A DNA stretch of 37,706 nt from Candidatus Microgenomates bacterium (GTDB lineage Bacteria; Patescibacteriota; Microgenomatia; UBA1400; UBA12108): assembly GCA_003576945.1 (NCBI GenBank), contig QEVC01000008.1, positions 1 through 37,706 of the forward strand. The letters are read 5' to 3'. The position numbers and the translations under genes are program-made. The notes under the pieces are model-generated. The model made no database searches. It was not told the origin of the DNA and saw nothing but the letters and a program-made list of their open reading frames with translations. This document shows, one piece after another, positions 9,377 through 18,145 of the stretch (its first letter is position 1; each line of letters begins with the position of its first letter).

Positions 9377-11358
9377 AGATTTTGCTTTCTTATAGTAAAA
9401 ATCACTTTGATCCTACCTCATCAAGAGTAAGTAAGTATCGCTATACATCTGCAGCTAATATCGCATCCAATCTCTATAGATTACTAACAAATTATGGAGA
9501 TGTTGAGTATATAGATTCAGGAGAATTTGAAAGCGTAAGAAACAAAGAATATGACTATATCTTTGGGATAGCAAACAACTTCGAAAAAATAATCAAGCTA
9601 GTAAAGTTCAAAAAGTCTATCCTAATCGCAGTGAATATGCATCCTACAAAAAGAAATAAGATTTTAAGAGATTTTATATCAGCAAATAAACTTAGTAAAA
9701 GTTCATACTCAGCATGGGATATGCATCCAAATAACTTCGCAAAAGCAATAAAGGGTTGCTCCCAAATCCTGTTATTTGGTAATTCGATTACTCGAAATAG
9801 CTACATATCTCAATCTACAGCTCCCGAGAAAATTATTACCTTAAATTACGGTTCCAGTGTGCCAGCAAAATTAGCTAACAATAGAAAGACTCATCATAAT
9901 TTTCTATATTACGTTTCAGAAGTTGGGTTGCGCAAAGGATTCGACATTATACAAGGGTTATTTATTGATCTTCATCAAAAAGACATAAATTTTTCACTTA
10001 CAGTAGTAGGAAAATGTACAAATCGTCATTATCAACAACAAATATACGATCTTCAAAAAATTCTAAGAGGCAAATTCAAACATATAGATTGGGTTAAGCC
10101 TGGAACTGCGCTTTATTACAAAATATTAAGTAGTAACGACTATGTAATAGTACCTTCTTTGGAAGAAGGACAGGTCGGCTCACTGCTAGATTGCATAAAG
10201 TCGGGACTAGTTCCATTAATAACAAATACTACCGGATACAGCTATGCACCGTTCGGATATCTAGAAAAAGAAATTAGCTCTGATGTTAACCATCGGATAC
10301 TACTCGAGGCAATAAGCACCAGTAATACAAACTACCGTGAAATTAGAAAAAAATCGTTAAATTACTACAAAAAGTATCATGAATCATGGAGCAAAAAATT
10401 AGCAAGTGTTCTAGATAAATTACTGAATGATAGTGATGTATGGCCAAAATTTAACTTCATCCTTCCTGTACACAATAAGCAGAATAGTATATATAACCTA
10501 CTATGCTTACTGAATCATCCATTAAACAAATATCGCAATGTAGATCTTCATATAATACTTGACGGGTGTAGTGATAATACATCAAGTGTTGTAAATAAAT
10601 GGATAAAGAAAAGTAGACGCTTTTATCAAGTTAGAGTTAGTACATTGAATGATGTTTTTGAGGTCAAATCAAATAATTACGGATTAAAACAATCAAACGG
10701 TGATTACAGCGTCATCATTCAAGATGATAATTATATATACGATAGATACTTTCTCTTTGATTTCGCCTATGTACTGCAGACATTTCATGACTATGCAATC
10801 ATTGGAGGTCTAGCTGGAGTAAACTACTATCCTTTAGGAACTAAATTATCGGGTAGTGGTCAAATTGCTATGGCTAAAAACGAAGTCTATTGGAGGCAAG
10901 ACTTACAAACTAGTGAAGAGCTTATAAAGTATTTTTATGAAGTTGACGCTTGCATGAGAGGTCCTTTAGTCATTAGAAATCAACTATTAGAACAACATGG
11001 ATATTTAGATGAAGTATATGCTCCACTTTACCAAGATGACATCGACATCTGCTTTAGATTCAAAAGTATAGGGTATAAGATAGGAGTACTCCTAATTGAT
11101 GTCGTCAATGCATCACAAACTATTGCAAATTACGATAGCAAGATGATGAAAAAGTGGGAAAAAATAATTGTCCGCAATGCAAAAATATTTTACAAAAGAT
11201 GGCACCCATCATCAGAAAAAAATTACATCAAAATATCACATTCAAAAATTCAGGATGGTATTATAATTAAATACTTGAGTCATATAATATATAGGACAGA
11301 TGGGAGAACTTTATTAAAGTACTGTATGGATAAAATATATGCATTTATTTTTCAATAA
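9373..11358 (+). CDS. Two-domain glycosyltransferase, GT4-like plus GT2
   Basis: A 661-residue protein that appears to fuse two transferases. Residues 1-345 resemble a GT-B (GT4) enzyme: YVSEVGLRKGFD (180-191) and SLEEGQVGSLLDCIKSG (262-278) match the donor-binding region, although the usual E-x7-E ends in Asp (E265, D273). Residues 361-600 form a GT2 domain with FILPVHNKQ, ILDGCSDNT (395-403), IIQDDN (448-453) in the DxD position, and LYQDDIDICFRF. Such fusions let one polypeptide add two sugars in turn. The ATG at 9373 overlaps the wzt stop (ATGA) and is preferred to the earlier one at 9358. It lies in the AT-rich block, so exchange with wzt's specificity domain is likely. Confidence 0.75.
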   Translation: MKILLSYSKNHFDPTSSRVSKYRYTSAANIASNLYRLLTNYGDVEYIDSGEFESVRNKEYDYIFGIANNFEKIIKLVKFKKSILIAVNMHPTKRNKILRDFISANKLSKSSYSAWDMHPNNFAKAIKGCSQILLFGNSITRNSYISQSTAPEKIITLNYGSSVPAKLANNRKTHHNFLYYVSEVGLRKGFDIIQGLFIDLHQKDINFSLTVVGKCTNRHYQQQIYDLQKILRGKFKHIDWVKPGTALYYKILSSNDYVIVPSLEEGQVGSLLDCIKSGLVPLITNTTGYSYAPFGYLEKEISSDVNHRILLEAISTSNTNYREIRKKSLNYYKKYHESWSKKLASVLDKLLNDSDVWPKFNFILPVHNKQNSIYNLLCLLNHPLNKYRNVDLHIILDGCSDNTSSVVNKWIKKSRRFYQVRVSTLNDVFEVKSNNYGLKQSNGDYSVIIQDDNYIYDRYFLFDFAYVLQTFHDYAIIGGLAGVNYYPLGTKLSGSGQIAMAKNEVYWRQDLQTSEELIKYFYEVDACMRGPLVIRNQLLEQHGYLDEVYAPLYQDDIDICFRFKSIGYKIGVLLIDVVNASQTIANYDSKMMKKWEKIIVRNAKIFYKRWHPSSEKNYIKISHSKIQDGIIIKYLSHIIYRTDGRTLLKYCMDKIYAFIFQ

Positions 11359-12073
11359 CAAAGTAGTTAATGATATAGGAAATTCTAATAAAGAACATAG
11401 GGAAAAATGGTTAAAAAAAACATTGTTAAAACTAGGTAAAGGTAAAAGAATCCTTGACGCTGGGGCAGGTGAACTGCAGTATAAGAAATACTGTAAACAT
11501 CTCAGATATGTGAGTCAGGATTTTGGACAATATAGTGGTGAAGGTGATGGGATTGGTCTGCAAATGGGAGGTTGGGACAACTCTAAACTAGATATAGTCT
11601 CCGATATTTTAGATATACCAGTAAAAGACAAGTCATTTGACGCAATTATGTGTGTAGAAGTATTGGAACATATACCATACCCAGATAAGGCTATAAAAGA
11701 ATTTGCAAGAATTATCAAAAGTAACGGCAAATTAATCATAACTGCACCATTTTGCTCTATGACTCATTTTTCACCTTATTTCTATTCCACAGGGTTTTCA
11801 AAATACTGGTACGAAGAGGTTCTAAAAAAACATGGATTTGAAATAGAAGAAATTTCATACAATGGCAATTATTTCGAATATTATGCTCAAGAAACACGTA
11901 GACTATACTACATGGCTGAAAAATATACTAATACAAATCTAGCCTTGAAAAGAAAAAATATCAAATTAATAGAAGGAATGCTCTCATTATTAGATAAAAT
12001 AAATGCTAAGCAAAAAAAATCTGAAGAAATGATGTGCTTCGGAATTCATATACTTGCTCGCAAAGTATCCTAA
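11339..12073 (+). CDS. Class I SAM-dependent methyltransferase (type 11)
   Basis: A 244-residue protein. RILDAGAGELQY is motif I for SAM binding; SDILDIPVKDKSFDAIMC holds the acidic motif II and the post-motif strand; VEVLEHIPYPDKAIKEF and GKLIITAPF complete the Methyltransf_11 pattern. It probably methylates a sugar of the polymer, and terminal methylation is a known chain-length stop signal read by Wzt C-terminal domains, so its place three genes after wzm is suggestive. The substrate is inferred only from context. The ATG overlaps the preceding gene by 20 nt, and the next gene starts directly after its stop. A cobalamin or metal domain is not seen. Confidence 0.82.
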   Translation: MHLFFNNKVVNDIGNSNKEHREKWLKKTLLKLGKGKRILDAGAGELQYKKYCKHLRYVSQDFGQYSGEGDGIGLQMGGWDNSKLDIVSDILDIPVKDKSFDAIMCVEVLEHIPYPDKAIKEFARIIKSNGKLIITAPFCSMTHFSPYFYSTGFSKYWYEEVLKKHGFEIEEISYNGNYFEYYAQETRRLYYMAEKYTNTNLALKRKNIKLIEGMLSLLDKINAKQKKSEEMMCFGIHILARKVS

Positions 12074-12997
12074 ATGTACAGAATCGTTGATGTTATTATC
12101 CCAGCTTATAATTCAGCTCAATTCATCAAGAGAGCAGTCAAGTCTGCACTAACACAAGGAGAAATAGTAAATTCTATCGTCGTGGTAAACGACGGATCTA
12201 CTGACAACACTCTTAAGGTATTAGAAAGAATATCTAGGAATGAAGATAAAGTTAAGATAGTTGAGAAAGTAAATGGAGGCCTTAGCGCAGCGCGTAATAC
12301 TGGTATCCTTAATGCATCTTCCAAATATCTAGCATTCTTGGATGCTGATGATCGTTGGTTGCCAGGTAAACTAGCAAAACAGTTAGCTATTTTAGAAAAA
12401 GACGCAAATATTGGAGTAGTTTACTCTGATTATCAACTTGTAGACCCTATTGGGAATCTCATTGTAGATAAGCATAGACTTGATCCAAGGATAAAAGGTA
12501 GGATATATCCTCAAATTTTAGAAGGTAATAAAATTATGGGTAGTGGGAGCTCGGTTGTTGTCAGAAGTGAAGTTTTCGCAAAAATCGGCAAATTTGATGA
12601 AATCCTGCCTACGTGCGAAGACTGGGACATGTGGATCAGAATCGCAAAGAAATATCATTATGACTATGTAAATGAGAAATTAGTTGAGATAATGAACATT
12701 CCAAATAGTCTCTCTAAAAATAGCGACAAAATGACACTAGGTATGTGTATGCTATATGACAAACACAAGAAAATGCTAAGTTCTAGGCCAGCCATGAAGT
12801 ATCTTTACTCAATACTTATTCCCACGTTGATTACAAGCAATAACAAATTGTTGTTATACAAAAGGATTGGAAAAAAAATATCTCCAAAAACTCACAGGAT
12901 AATATTTTCATTTAATATTTCTTTGTTAACAAGCCTGATGAGTAACATACTGCATTTAGTAGTCACAAGAATTAAAGGCGTTGCTTATGATAATTAG
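12074..12997 (+). CDS. GT2 family glycosyltransferase
   Basis: A 307-residue enzyme. DVIIPAYNSA (6-15), VNDGSTDNT (38-46), NGGLSAARNTGI (67-78) and FLDADD (88-93) give the full GT-A nucleotide- and metal-binding pattern; CEDWDMWIRIA near residue 182 is the usual catalytic-base region. The C-terminal 60 residues contain a moderately hydrophobic stretch without clear membrane helices. It starts immediately after the methyltransferase stop and its own stop lies 11 nt inside the fucosyltransferase gene, so translation is coupled. Sugar specificity is not readable from sequence. Confidence 0.85.
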   Translation: MYRIVDVIIPAYNSAQFIKRAVKSALTQGEIVNSIVVVNDGSTDNTLKVLERISRNEDKVKIVEKVNGGLSAARNTGILNASSKYLAFLDADDRWLPGKLAKQLAILEKDANIGVVYSDYQLVDPIGNLIVDKHRLDPRIKGRIYPQILEGNKIMGSGSSVVVRSEVFAKIGKFDEILPTCEDWDMWIRIAKKYHYDYVNEKLVEIMNIPNSLSKNSDKMTLGMCMLYDKHKKMLSSRPAMKYLYSILIPTLITSNNKLLLYKRIGKKISPKTHRIIFSFNISLLTSLMSNILHLVVTRIKGVAYDN

Positions 12998-13874
12998 TCA
13001 CTTAAACGGAGGTTTAGGCAATCAAATGTTTCAGTATGCCATAGGACGAGTATTGTCTATGGTTAATAGTGATGATTTATATCTCGATCTAACAAGTTAC
13101 AACTCAATATTTAATTCAGCGGACACCAGGAGAGATTTTGAACTAGACATCTTTAAACTTAAATATAAAGTAGCTACCAAATCACAAATAATGAGATTAT
13201 CAGATAGCAACCCCTTTATAAATATACTTAATCAGTACCTAAAACTAGGATTAAATCCATATCCGCGTGGATATATTCGCGAAAAAGATCATAGATTTCA
13301 GCCAGAAATATTAAATAACAAGGGAGATTTATACCTCAAGGGATTTTGGCAATCTGAAAAGTACTTTCTGTCGCATAAAGAACAAATTTTGCAAGACTTC
13401 TCGTTTAGATACAAACCATCCAAAAAAAATCAATCCACACTGGCTTTAATAGATGGATCAGTAAGCGTCTCTATTCACGTTAGGCGTGGAGATTATGTAA
13501 AGAACAGGGTGACAAATAAGTACCATGGTACTTGCGATATTGCATACTATCAGAATGCGATAAAAATGATTAAGGCAAAATGTAGTAAGCCTACATTTTT
13601 TGTATTTTCGGATGATATCGAGTGGTGCAAAAAAATCCTTAAGATTAAATCAAAAGCTTACTATATTAGTCATAATCACGGAAAAGATAGCTGGGAAGAT
13701 ATGCGACTCATGAGTCACTGCAAACACAATATTATTGCCAATAGTAGTTTTAGTTGGTGGGGTGCCTGGTTAAATAAAAATACCAATAAGATTGTAATCG
13801 CGCCTATTAACTGGTTTAGAGACAAAACTGTTATTTCTAAAGATATTGTTCCTACATCCTGGATCAAGCTGTAG
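12987..13874 (+). CDS. GT11 alpha-1,2-fucosyltransferase-like protein
   Basis: A 295-residue protein with all classic GT11 motifs: HLNGGLGNQMFQYA (5-18), HVRRGDY (164-170), FSDDIEWCKK (207-216) and NSSFSWWGAWL (252-262). GT11 enzymes transfer fucose from GDP-fucose, usually to a terminal galactose in alpha-1,2 linkage; the donor would come from Fcl (4784-5728). The ATG at 12987 places the first motif at residue 5 as in relatives, so an in-frame TTG at 12981 was not used. A weak AAAGG lies upstream. Length is normal and the motifs are intact. It belongs to the AT-rich block, and its end is 11 nt before the next gene. Confidence 0.92.
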   Translation: MIISHLNGGLGNQMFQYAIGRVLSMVNSDDLYLDLTSYNSIFNSADTRRDFELDIFKLKYKVATKSQIMRLSDSNPFINILNQYLKLGLNPYPRGYIREKDHRFQPEILNNKGDLYLKGFWQSEKYFLSHKEQILQDFSFRYKPSKKNQSTLALIDGSVSVSIHVRRGDYVKNRVTNKYHGTCDIAYYQNAIKMIKAKCSKPTFFVFSDDIEWCKKILKIKSKAYYISHNHGKDSWEDMRLMSHCKHNIIANSSFSWWGAWLNKNTNKIVIAPINWFRDKTVISKDIVPTSWIKL

Positions 13875-13885
13875 AATATATAATA

Positions 13886-15385
13886 ATGAATTACAAAATC
13901 CCCAAAATATCGGTAATCATGCCGGTTTATAACGGCGAACAATACTTAAAGTCTGCGATAAATAGTGTTTTGACGCAAGATTTTGAAAACTTCGAGTTTT
14001 TGATAATTAACGATGGATCTACAGATAATACCTCAGAGATACTAGGAGGTATTAGAGATCCCAGGGTTAGAGTAATAAATCTCTCAACAAACAAAGGGAT
14101 AGTAACAGCGCTTAATACAGGAATTATGGCTTCTAGAGGTGAGTTTGTGGCACGCATGGACTGTGATGATGTGAGTCGTAAAAATCGTTTTAACCTGCAG
14201 CTCAAATTCTTATCCAATCACACCGACCATGCTGTTGTTGGTTCTTTCGTAAGAATAGTTAACCCTGAGCAAAAGTTGTTATATACCATCGAGAATCCAA
14301 CTAGAGACCAGGCAATAAAAAAGCACCTACTAACAGACAGCTGCCTAGCGCATGGCTCAGTAATGATGAGAAGGTCTGCCTTATTAGATGTTGGCATGTA
14401 CAGTGCTAATAAAAAGGTTAGACACGCAGAGGACTATGATCTCTTTGTAAGATTAGCTAGTAAATATAAACTAGCTAATCTCCCAGAATATCTTTACACA
14501 AGAGTAGAGCATAAAGATAGCATTTCTCATAAAAACTCTGAGCGACAACTTAAGGCCGCAAAGTATATTTCTAGAAATGCAAAAAAAATCATAAAACTGG
14601 GCCCGTTTCCTAAATTTTCTATCCTCATGCCTACCTACAACAAAGCTCCTTTTATCGCACAATCGATTGAATCAGTTCTTAATCAAACTTTTAAAGACTG
14701 GGAACTTGTCATCATTGATGATGGGTCAAGTGATGCGACGGATTTAAAAGTTAAAAAATACAAAAATGATATACGGGTTGTATATCTAAAAAATCCTCAT
14801 AATTTGGGCAAAGCTAAAACTAGAAATAGATTAGTTAAGGAGAGTTTAGGGGACATCATCGGCGAACTAGATAGCGACGATGTTCTCTATCCGGATGCAC
14901 TCAGAATAATGTTTAGTGAACATCAGAATAATAAAAATGTAGGCATGATTTATTCGCAGTTTGAATATTGTGATCAGCAGCTAAATCCGATCAGTCCAGG
15001 TTTTTGTCGAGATCTCAGAGGTCACGAAACCAACCTACACAACCATGTCGCCAGCGCTTTTCGTACTTACAAAAAAGAAATTCTAAACAAAACCAGTGGT
15101 TTTGATGTGACTCTAAATGGCGCAGAAGATCTAGATATGGTTTATAAAATAGAAGAGGTAGCTCCGATTTTATTTGTCGACAAAGTACTATATAAGTACA
15201 GGCGATGCAGCTCTAGAATTAAAGCTGCTATTGCAGAAAGTTTAATCTCGCAAGGGAAAGCCAAATTTTATGCCTATCTACGTCGTCGATCTAATAGAAC
15301 CCAAAATATCACTCTAACCTTACTTTTTAGACAACTTCTCAATCTAGGCTATCAATTGGCTAAGGTGTATATGAGGAGTTCTTAA
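13886..15385 (+). CDS. Tandem GT2-GT2 bifunctional glycosyltransferase
   Basis: A 499-residue protein with two complete GT2 domains. Domain 1 (about 7-230) has VIMPVYNGE, INDGSTDNT (41-49) and MDCDD (91-95). Domain 2 (about 243-470) has ILMPTYNKA, IDDGSSDAT (277-285), LDSDD (328-332) and GAEDLDMVYKI. Both metal sites look intact, so both halves may be active, as in chain polymerases that add two sugars in alternation; one half could also serve only in structure. There are no membrane helices. The stop overlaps the FkbM methyltransferase start by one base (TAATG). Confidence 0.85.
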   Translation: MNYKIPKISVIMPVYNGEQYLKSAINSVLTQDFENFEFLIINDGSTDNTSEILGGIRDPRVRVINLSTNKGIVTALNTGIMASRGEFVARMDCDDVSRKNRFNLQLKFLSNHTDHAVVGSFVRIVNPEQKLLYTIENPTRDQAIKKHLLTDSCLAHGSVMMRRSALLDVGMYSANKKVRHAEDYDLFVRLASKYKLANLPEYLYTRVEHKDSISHKNSERQLKAAKYISRNAKKIIKLGPFPKFSILMPTYNKAPFIAQSIESVLNQTFKDWELVIIDDGSSDATDLKVKKYKNDIRVVYLKNPHNLGKAKTRNRLVKESLGDIIGELDSDDVLYPDALRIMFSEHQNNKNVGMIYSQFEYCDQQLNPISPGFCRDLRGHETNLHNHVASAFRTYKKEILNKTSGFDVTLNGAEDLDMVYKIEEVAPILFVDKVLYKYRRCSSRIKAAIAESLISQGKAKFYAYLRRRSNRTQNITLTLLFRQLLNLGYQLAKVYMRSS

Positions 15386-16053
15386 TGAAATTGCTAACAA
15401 AAATCCTACTCTACAAAAATATCTTACTATCTAGATTCAATAAACCTAGTTATTCGCAGGAGGGTGAGGATCTAATATTATCTAGAATTTTTGAAGGCAG
15501 AGATCATGGACTTTATGTCGATATTGGGGCACATCACCCACTGAGATTCTCTAATACATATTTACTTTATAAATTAGGATGGAAGGGTGTAAATGTAGAT
15601 GCTAATCCCACAACAAAAGAGCTATTCGACCTCTTAAGACCTAATGACATAAACCTATCTATCGGTGTTGGTAAAATATCTACAAAAGCTGATTGTTATG
15701 TTTTTAACGAGCCAGCAATAAATACTCTAGATCGATCGGTGGTAAAACACAATAAATCTAAAGGGTATAAGCTGCTAGCGACAAAGAAAATCAGAATAGA
15801 AACTCTAAAAAATATCTTAAAAAGGTATCTTAAAAATAAAGAATTAGATTTACTAACAATCGATGTAGAAGGTTATGACTTTCAAGTTCTACAGTCTATG
15901 GATTGGTCATATAAACCTACAGTGATTTTGGTTGAGCAGCTTGGATCTAATCTAGAAGAGATAGCTAGTACAAAAACCTACAAACTACTGAATAAACATG
16001 GGTACTCATTATTTGCAAAAACTGCAAACTCAGTATTCTATATCAGAAAATGA
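15385..16053 (+). CDS. FkbM-family SAM-dependent methyltransferase
   Basis: A 222-residue protein. YSQEGEDLIL at the N-terminus, VDIGAHHPLRFSNTY as the SAM-binding loop, GVNVDANP, and LLTIDVEGYDFQVLQSMD are the FkbM (Methyltransf_21) blocks. The family O-methylates sugars and antibiotics. The context supports sugar methylation on the polymer built by the surrounding transferases. Length is typical and no membrane anchor is seen. It overlaps the previous stop by one base and the following ATG by four (ATGA), placing it firmly in the same transcript. It is AT-rich (about 32% GC at 15841-15900, hand count), like the rest of the block. Confidence 0.85.
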   Translation: MKLLTKILLYKNILLSRFNKPSYSQEGEDLILSRIFEGRDHGLYVDIGAHHPLRFSNTYLLYKLGWKGVNVDANPTTKELFDLLRPNDINLSIGVGKISTKADCYVFNEPAINTLDRSVVKHNKSKGYKLLATKKIRIETLKNILKRYLKNKELDLLTIDVEGYDFQVLQSMDWSYKPTVILVEQLGSNLEEIASTKTYKLLNKHGYSLFAKTANSVFYIRK

Positions 16054-16958
16054 ATATGCAAACACCCGTAGTACTCTTTATTTACAAGCGGGCTAGTAAT
16101 TTGAAAGCATTCTGTAAAATACTAAAAAATCTTGATATAAAGAATATCTACATCGTGTCAGATGGTGCAAAAAGCATCGAATACAGAGTAAGGGTAGAAA
16201 AAACCAGAAGAGAACTAGAATCTCTAATAAATTGGAGCTGCAATGTCCAAAAAAATTATTCTGATATCAATCTTGGTCTTAAAGAAAGATTTAGAACAGG
16301 TATAAACTGGGTATTTGAGCATACCGACCGCGCCATTTTTATTGAGGATGACTGCATTCCAGACCCTAGTTTCTTCACCTACTGCGACGAGCTACTAGAA
16401 AAATACAAAGACGATAAGCGGATCATTAGTATCACAGGTAACAACTTTCAGCCTAGGAAAAATCAGGTCAAGGATAGTTATTACTTCTCCCGCTATCCCC
16501 ATGTGTGGGGGTGGGCTACCTGGAAGAGAGTCTGGGATCAGTATGACTCAGACATTGTAGATTGGCCCAAACTAAGGAGTTCTGGATGGCTTGATAAGCT
16601 TTTCCCTGATAGATTTTTTACACGTAAATTCTGGACTTATATTTTTGACCGACTTCATTCCGAGAAAATTAATACCTGGGATTACCAGTTAACCTATTTA
16701 AGTTTAAAGAACTCTGGATTTAACATTGTCCCGAGCGTGAATCTAGTTAGTAATGTCGGTTATGGTGATGATGCCACCAATATAAAGCAGAAAAACAAGA
16801 CTATTGCTGTTCCTGCAAAAAAAATTACTTTCCCACTTAAGCATCCTAAAAATGTTGTCTACAATGACCGAGCAGATAAATATATCGAAGAGTTGGTATA
16901 CCTTAATCCACTGGGCAAGGTTTCACTCTTTATCAAATCACTCTTAGGGATATTATGA
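16050..16958 (+). CDS. GT2-like glycosyltransferase, HlpA-like
   Basis: A 302-residue protein. VVLFIYKRASNLKAF, the IEDDCIPDPSFF acid motif (98-109) and HVWGWATWKRVWDQYD are the pattern of the GT2-related group often labelled hemolytic protein HlpA-like, found in glycan clusters. The EDD triplet should bind metal and nucleotide. The ATG at 16050 overlaps the FkbM stop; a second ATG two codons on is possible. Composition changes inside the gene: hand counts give 30% and 33% GC for 16201-16260 and 16261-16320, then 47% and 40% for the next two lines and 52% at 16501-16560. The step falls just before the EDD motif and marks the right edge of the AT-rich block. Confidence 0.75.
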   Translation: MNMQTPVVLFIYKRASNLKAFCKILKNLDIKNIYIVSDGAKSIEYRVRVEKTRRELESLINWSCNVQKNYSDINLGLKERFRTGINWVFEHTDRAIFIEDDCIPDPSFFTYCDELLEKYKDDKRIISITGNNFQPRKNQVKDSYYFSRYPHVWGWATWKRVWDQYDSDIVDWPKLRSSGWLDKLFPDRFFTRKFWTYIFDRLHSEKINTWDYQLTYLSLKNSGFNIVPSVNLVSNVGYGDDATNIKQKNKTIAVPAKKITFPLKHPKNVVYNDRADKYIEELVYLNPLGKVSLFIKSLLGIL

Positions 16959-18145
16959 AAAGTCTGCTGTGGTATCTAGTAACATATCCACTTCTCGTTA
17001 TTCTCATGATCAGTTTGACTGGAGCATCCTCCGCCACCATCCATGACGCAGCTGGATATCTAGAGACTGCACGAGCACTCGCGCCAAATCCTTTCTCAGT
17101 ATTCGCTAATCCTAGTCCCAGTTTTATCGATCAGGGTTACCCATTCTTACTCGCAGTCCTAAGTCACATTGTTCCACTCGAAAACATTACTTTTTACCAA
17201 GTTGTTAACTATCTGTTCTGGGCACTCAGTAGTCTGTATGTCTACAAATCCTTAGTAAGCCTAAAAATACCTCACAGTAAGTTTTATGGACTCCTCATGC
17301 TCTACTCACCACTCTTTCTCAGTTTTTCCGCCAAGCTCTACTCCGAGCCAATGAGTGCTCTCGGAGTCTCACTCCTTATCTGGGGGGTAGTTAGTGGGGG
17401 AGTAGTTGCTCTTGCCCTCGGGACCTTTCTGCTCGTAACTGTTAAAAGTCTCTTTTTTCCGGGAGTAGTACTTCTCGCGCTCTATTATCTATATAAAAGA
17501 AAACGTGCTATCTTTGTTGGCACCTCTGCAGGTCTTCTGATTTCTCTCCCCATCGTACTTAGTTCTTATCAGGGGAGTCGCTCACTCTATAACCGGGCAA
17601 TCCAAGTTAGTAAAACCAACCAAACATACGCCCAAATTTTATCTTGTTCGCCTTACTATATTTCCTATCCGCTCGGTCTCGCTCTCCTCCCCAGCTATCA
17701 GGGCGTCTGTCATCAAAATGACCCAACCTCATCAATGCCAGGCTATGAATCTAATCCTTATGTTATGGCCGAAGAATTGCGAAATAATGGTTTTAGTAAT
17801 CAAGACTGGATAAAGATGATTTTGGCAAACCCACTAAAATATCTCTTGGTAATGTTGGTTTCACTCGACAACTTCCTCCTTTTTGAGGGACTCTACCCAA
17901 CTATAATCACCATACTACCTCCATTGTTAATGCTCCCTCTATTTCTCCTCACCCGCATCATTCTCTCGCTCTATTTGTGGTACAAAGTACTCGGCACAGG
18001 CAATATTAGTCTCAGATTACTCCTCCCGTTCTTCTATCTCTTTTTCACTGTCGCTCACTTTCAGGTAGAACCTAGATACATCTACCCGCTGATCCCCTAC
18101 ATATATTTCTTGGCCGGACTTAGGCATAATAAGGTTAAGCTATGA
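16955..18145 (+). CDS. Polytopic membrane glycosyltransferase, GT-C/PMT-like
   Basis: A 396-residue, strongly hydrophobic protein with about nine predicted membrane segments. The first segment (about 7-24) is followed by TIHDAAGYLETAR with D31, the place of the catalytic or metal-binding Asp in the first outer loop of GT39-like (PMT_2) enzymes. PRYIYPLIPYIYFLAGL at the C-terminus also fits. It would use a polyprenyl-phosphate sugar on the outer face. It is shorter than usual ArnT-like proteins and ends directly after the last helices, without a soluble domain. It is linked to both neighbours by ATGA overlaps. Confidence 0.7.
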   Translation: MKSLLWYLVTYPLLVILMISLTGASSATIHDAAGYLETARALAPNPFSVFANPSPSFIDQGYPFLLAVLSHIVPLENITFYQVVNYLFWALSSLYVYKSLVSLKIPHSKFYGLLMLYSPLFLSFSAKLYSEPMSALGVSLLIWGVVSGGVVALALGTFLLVTVKSLFFPGVVLLALYYLYKRKRAIFVGTSAGLLISLPIVLSSYQGSRSLYNRAIQVSKTNQTYAQILSCSPYYISYPLGLALLPSYQGVCHQNDPTSSMPGYESNPYVMAEELRNNGFSNQDWIKMILANPLKYLLVMLVSLDNFLLFEGLYPTIITILPPLLMLPLFLLTRIILSLYLWYKVLGTGNISLRLLLPFFYLFFTVAHFQVEPRYIYPLIPYIYFLAGLRHNKVKL

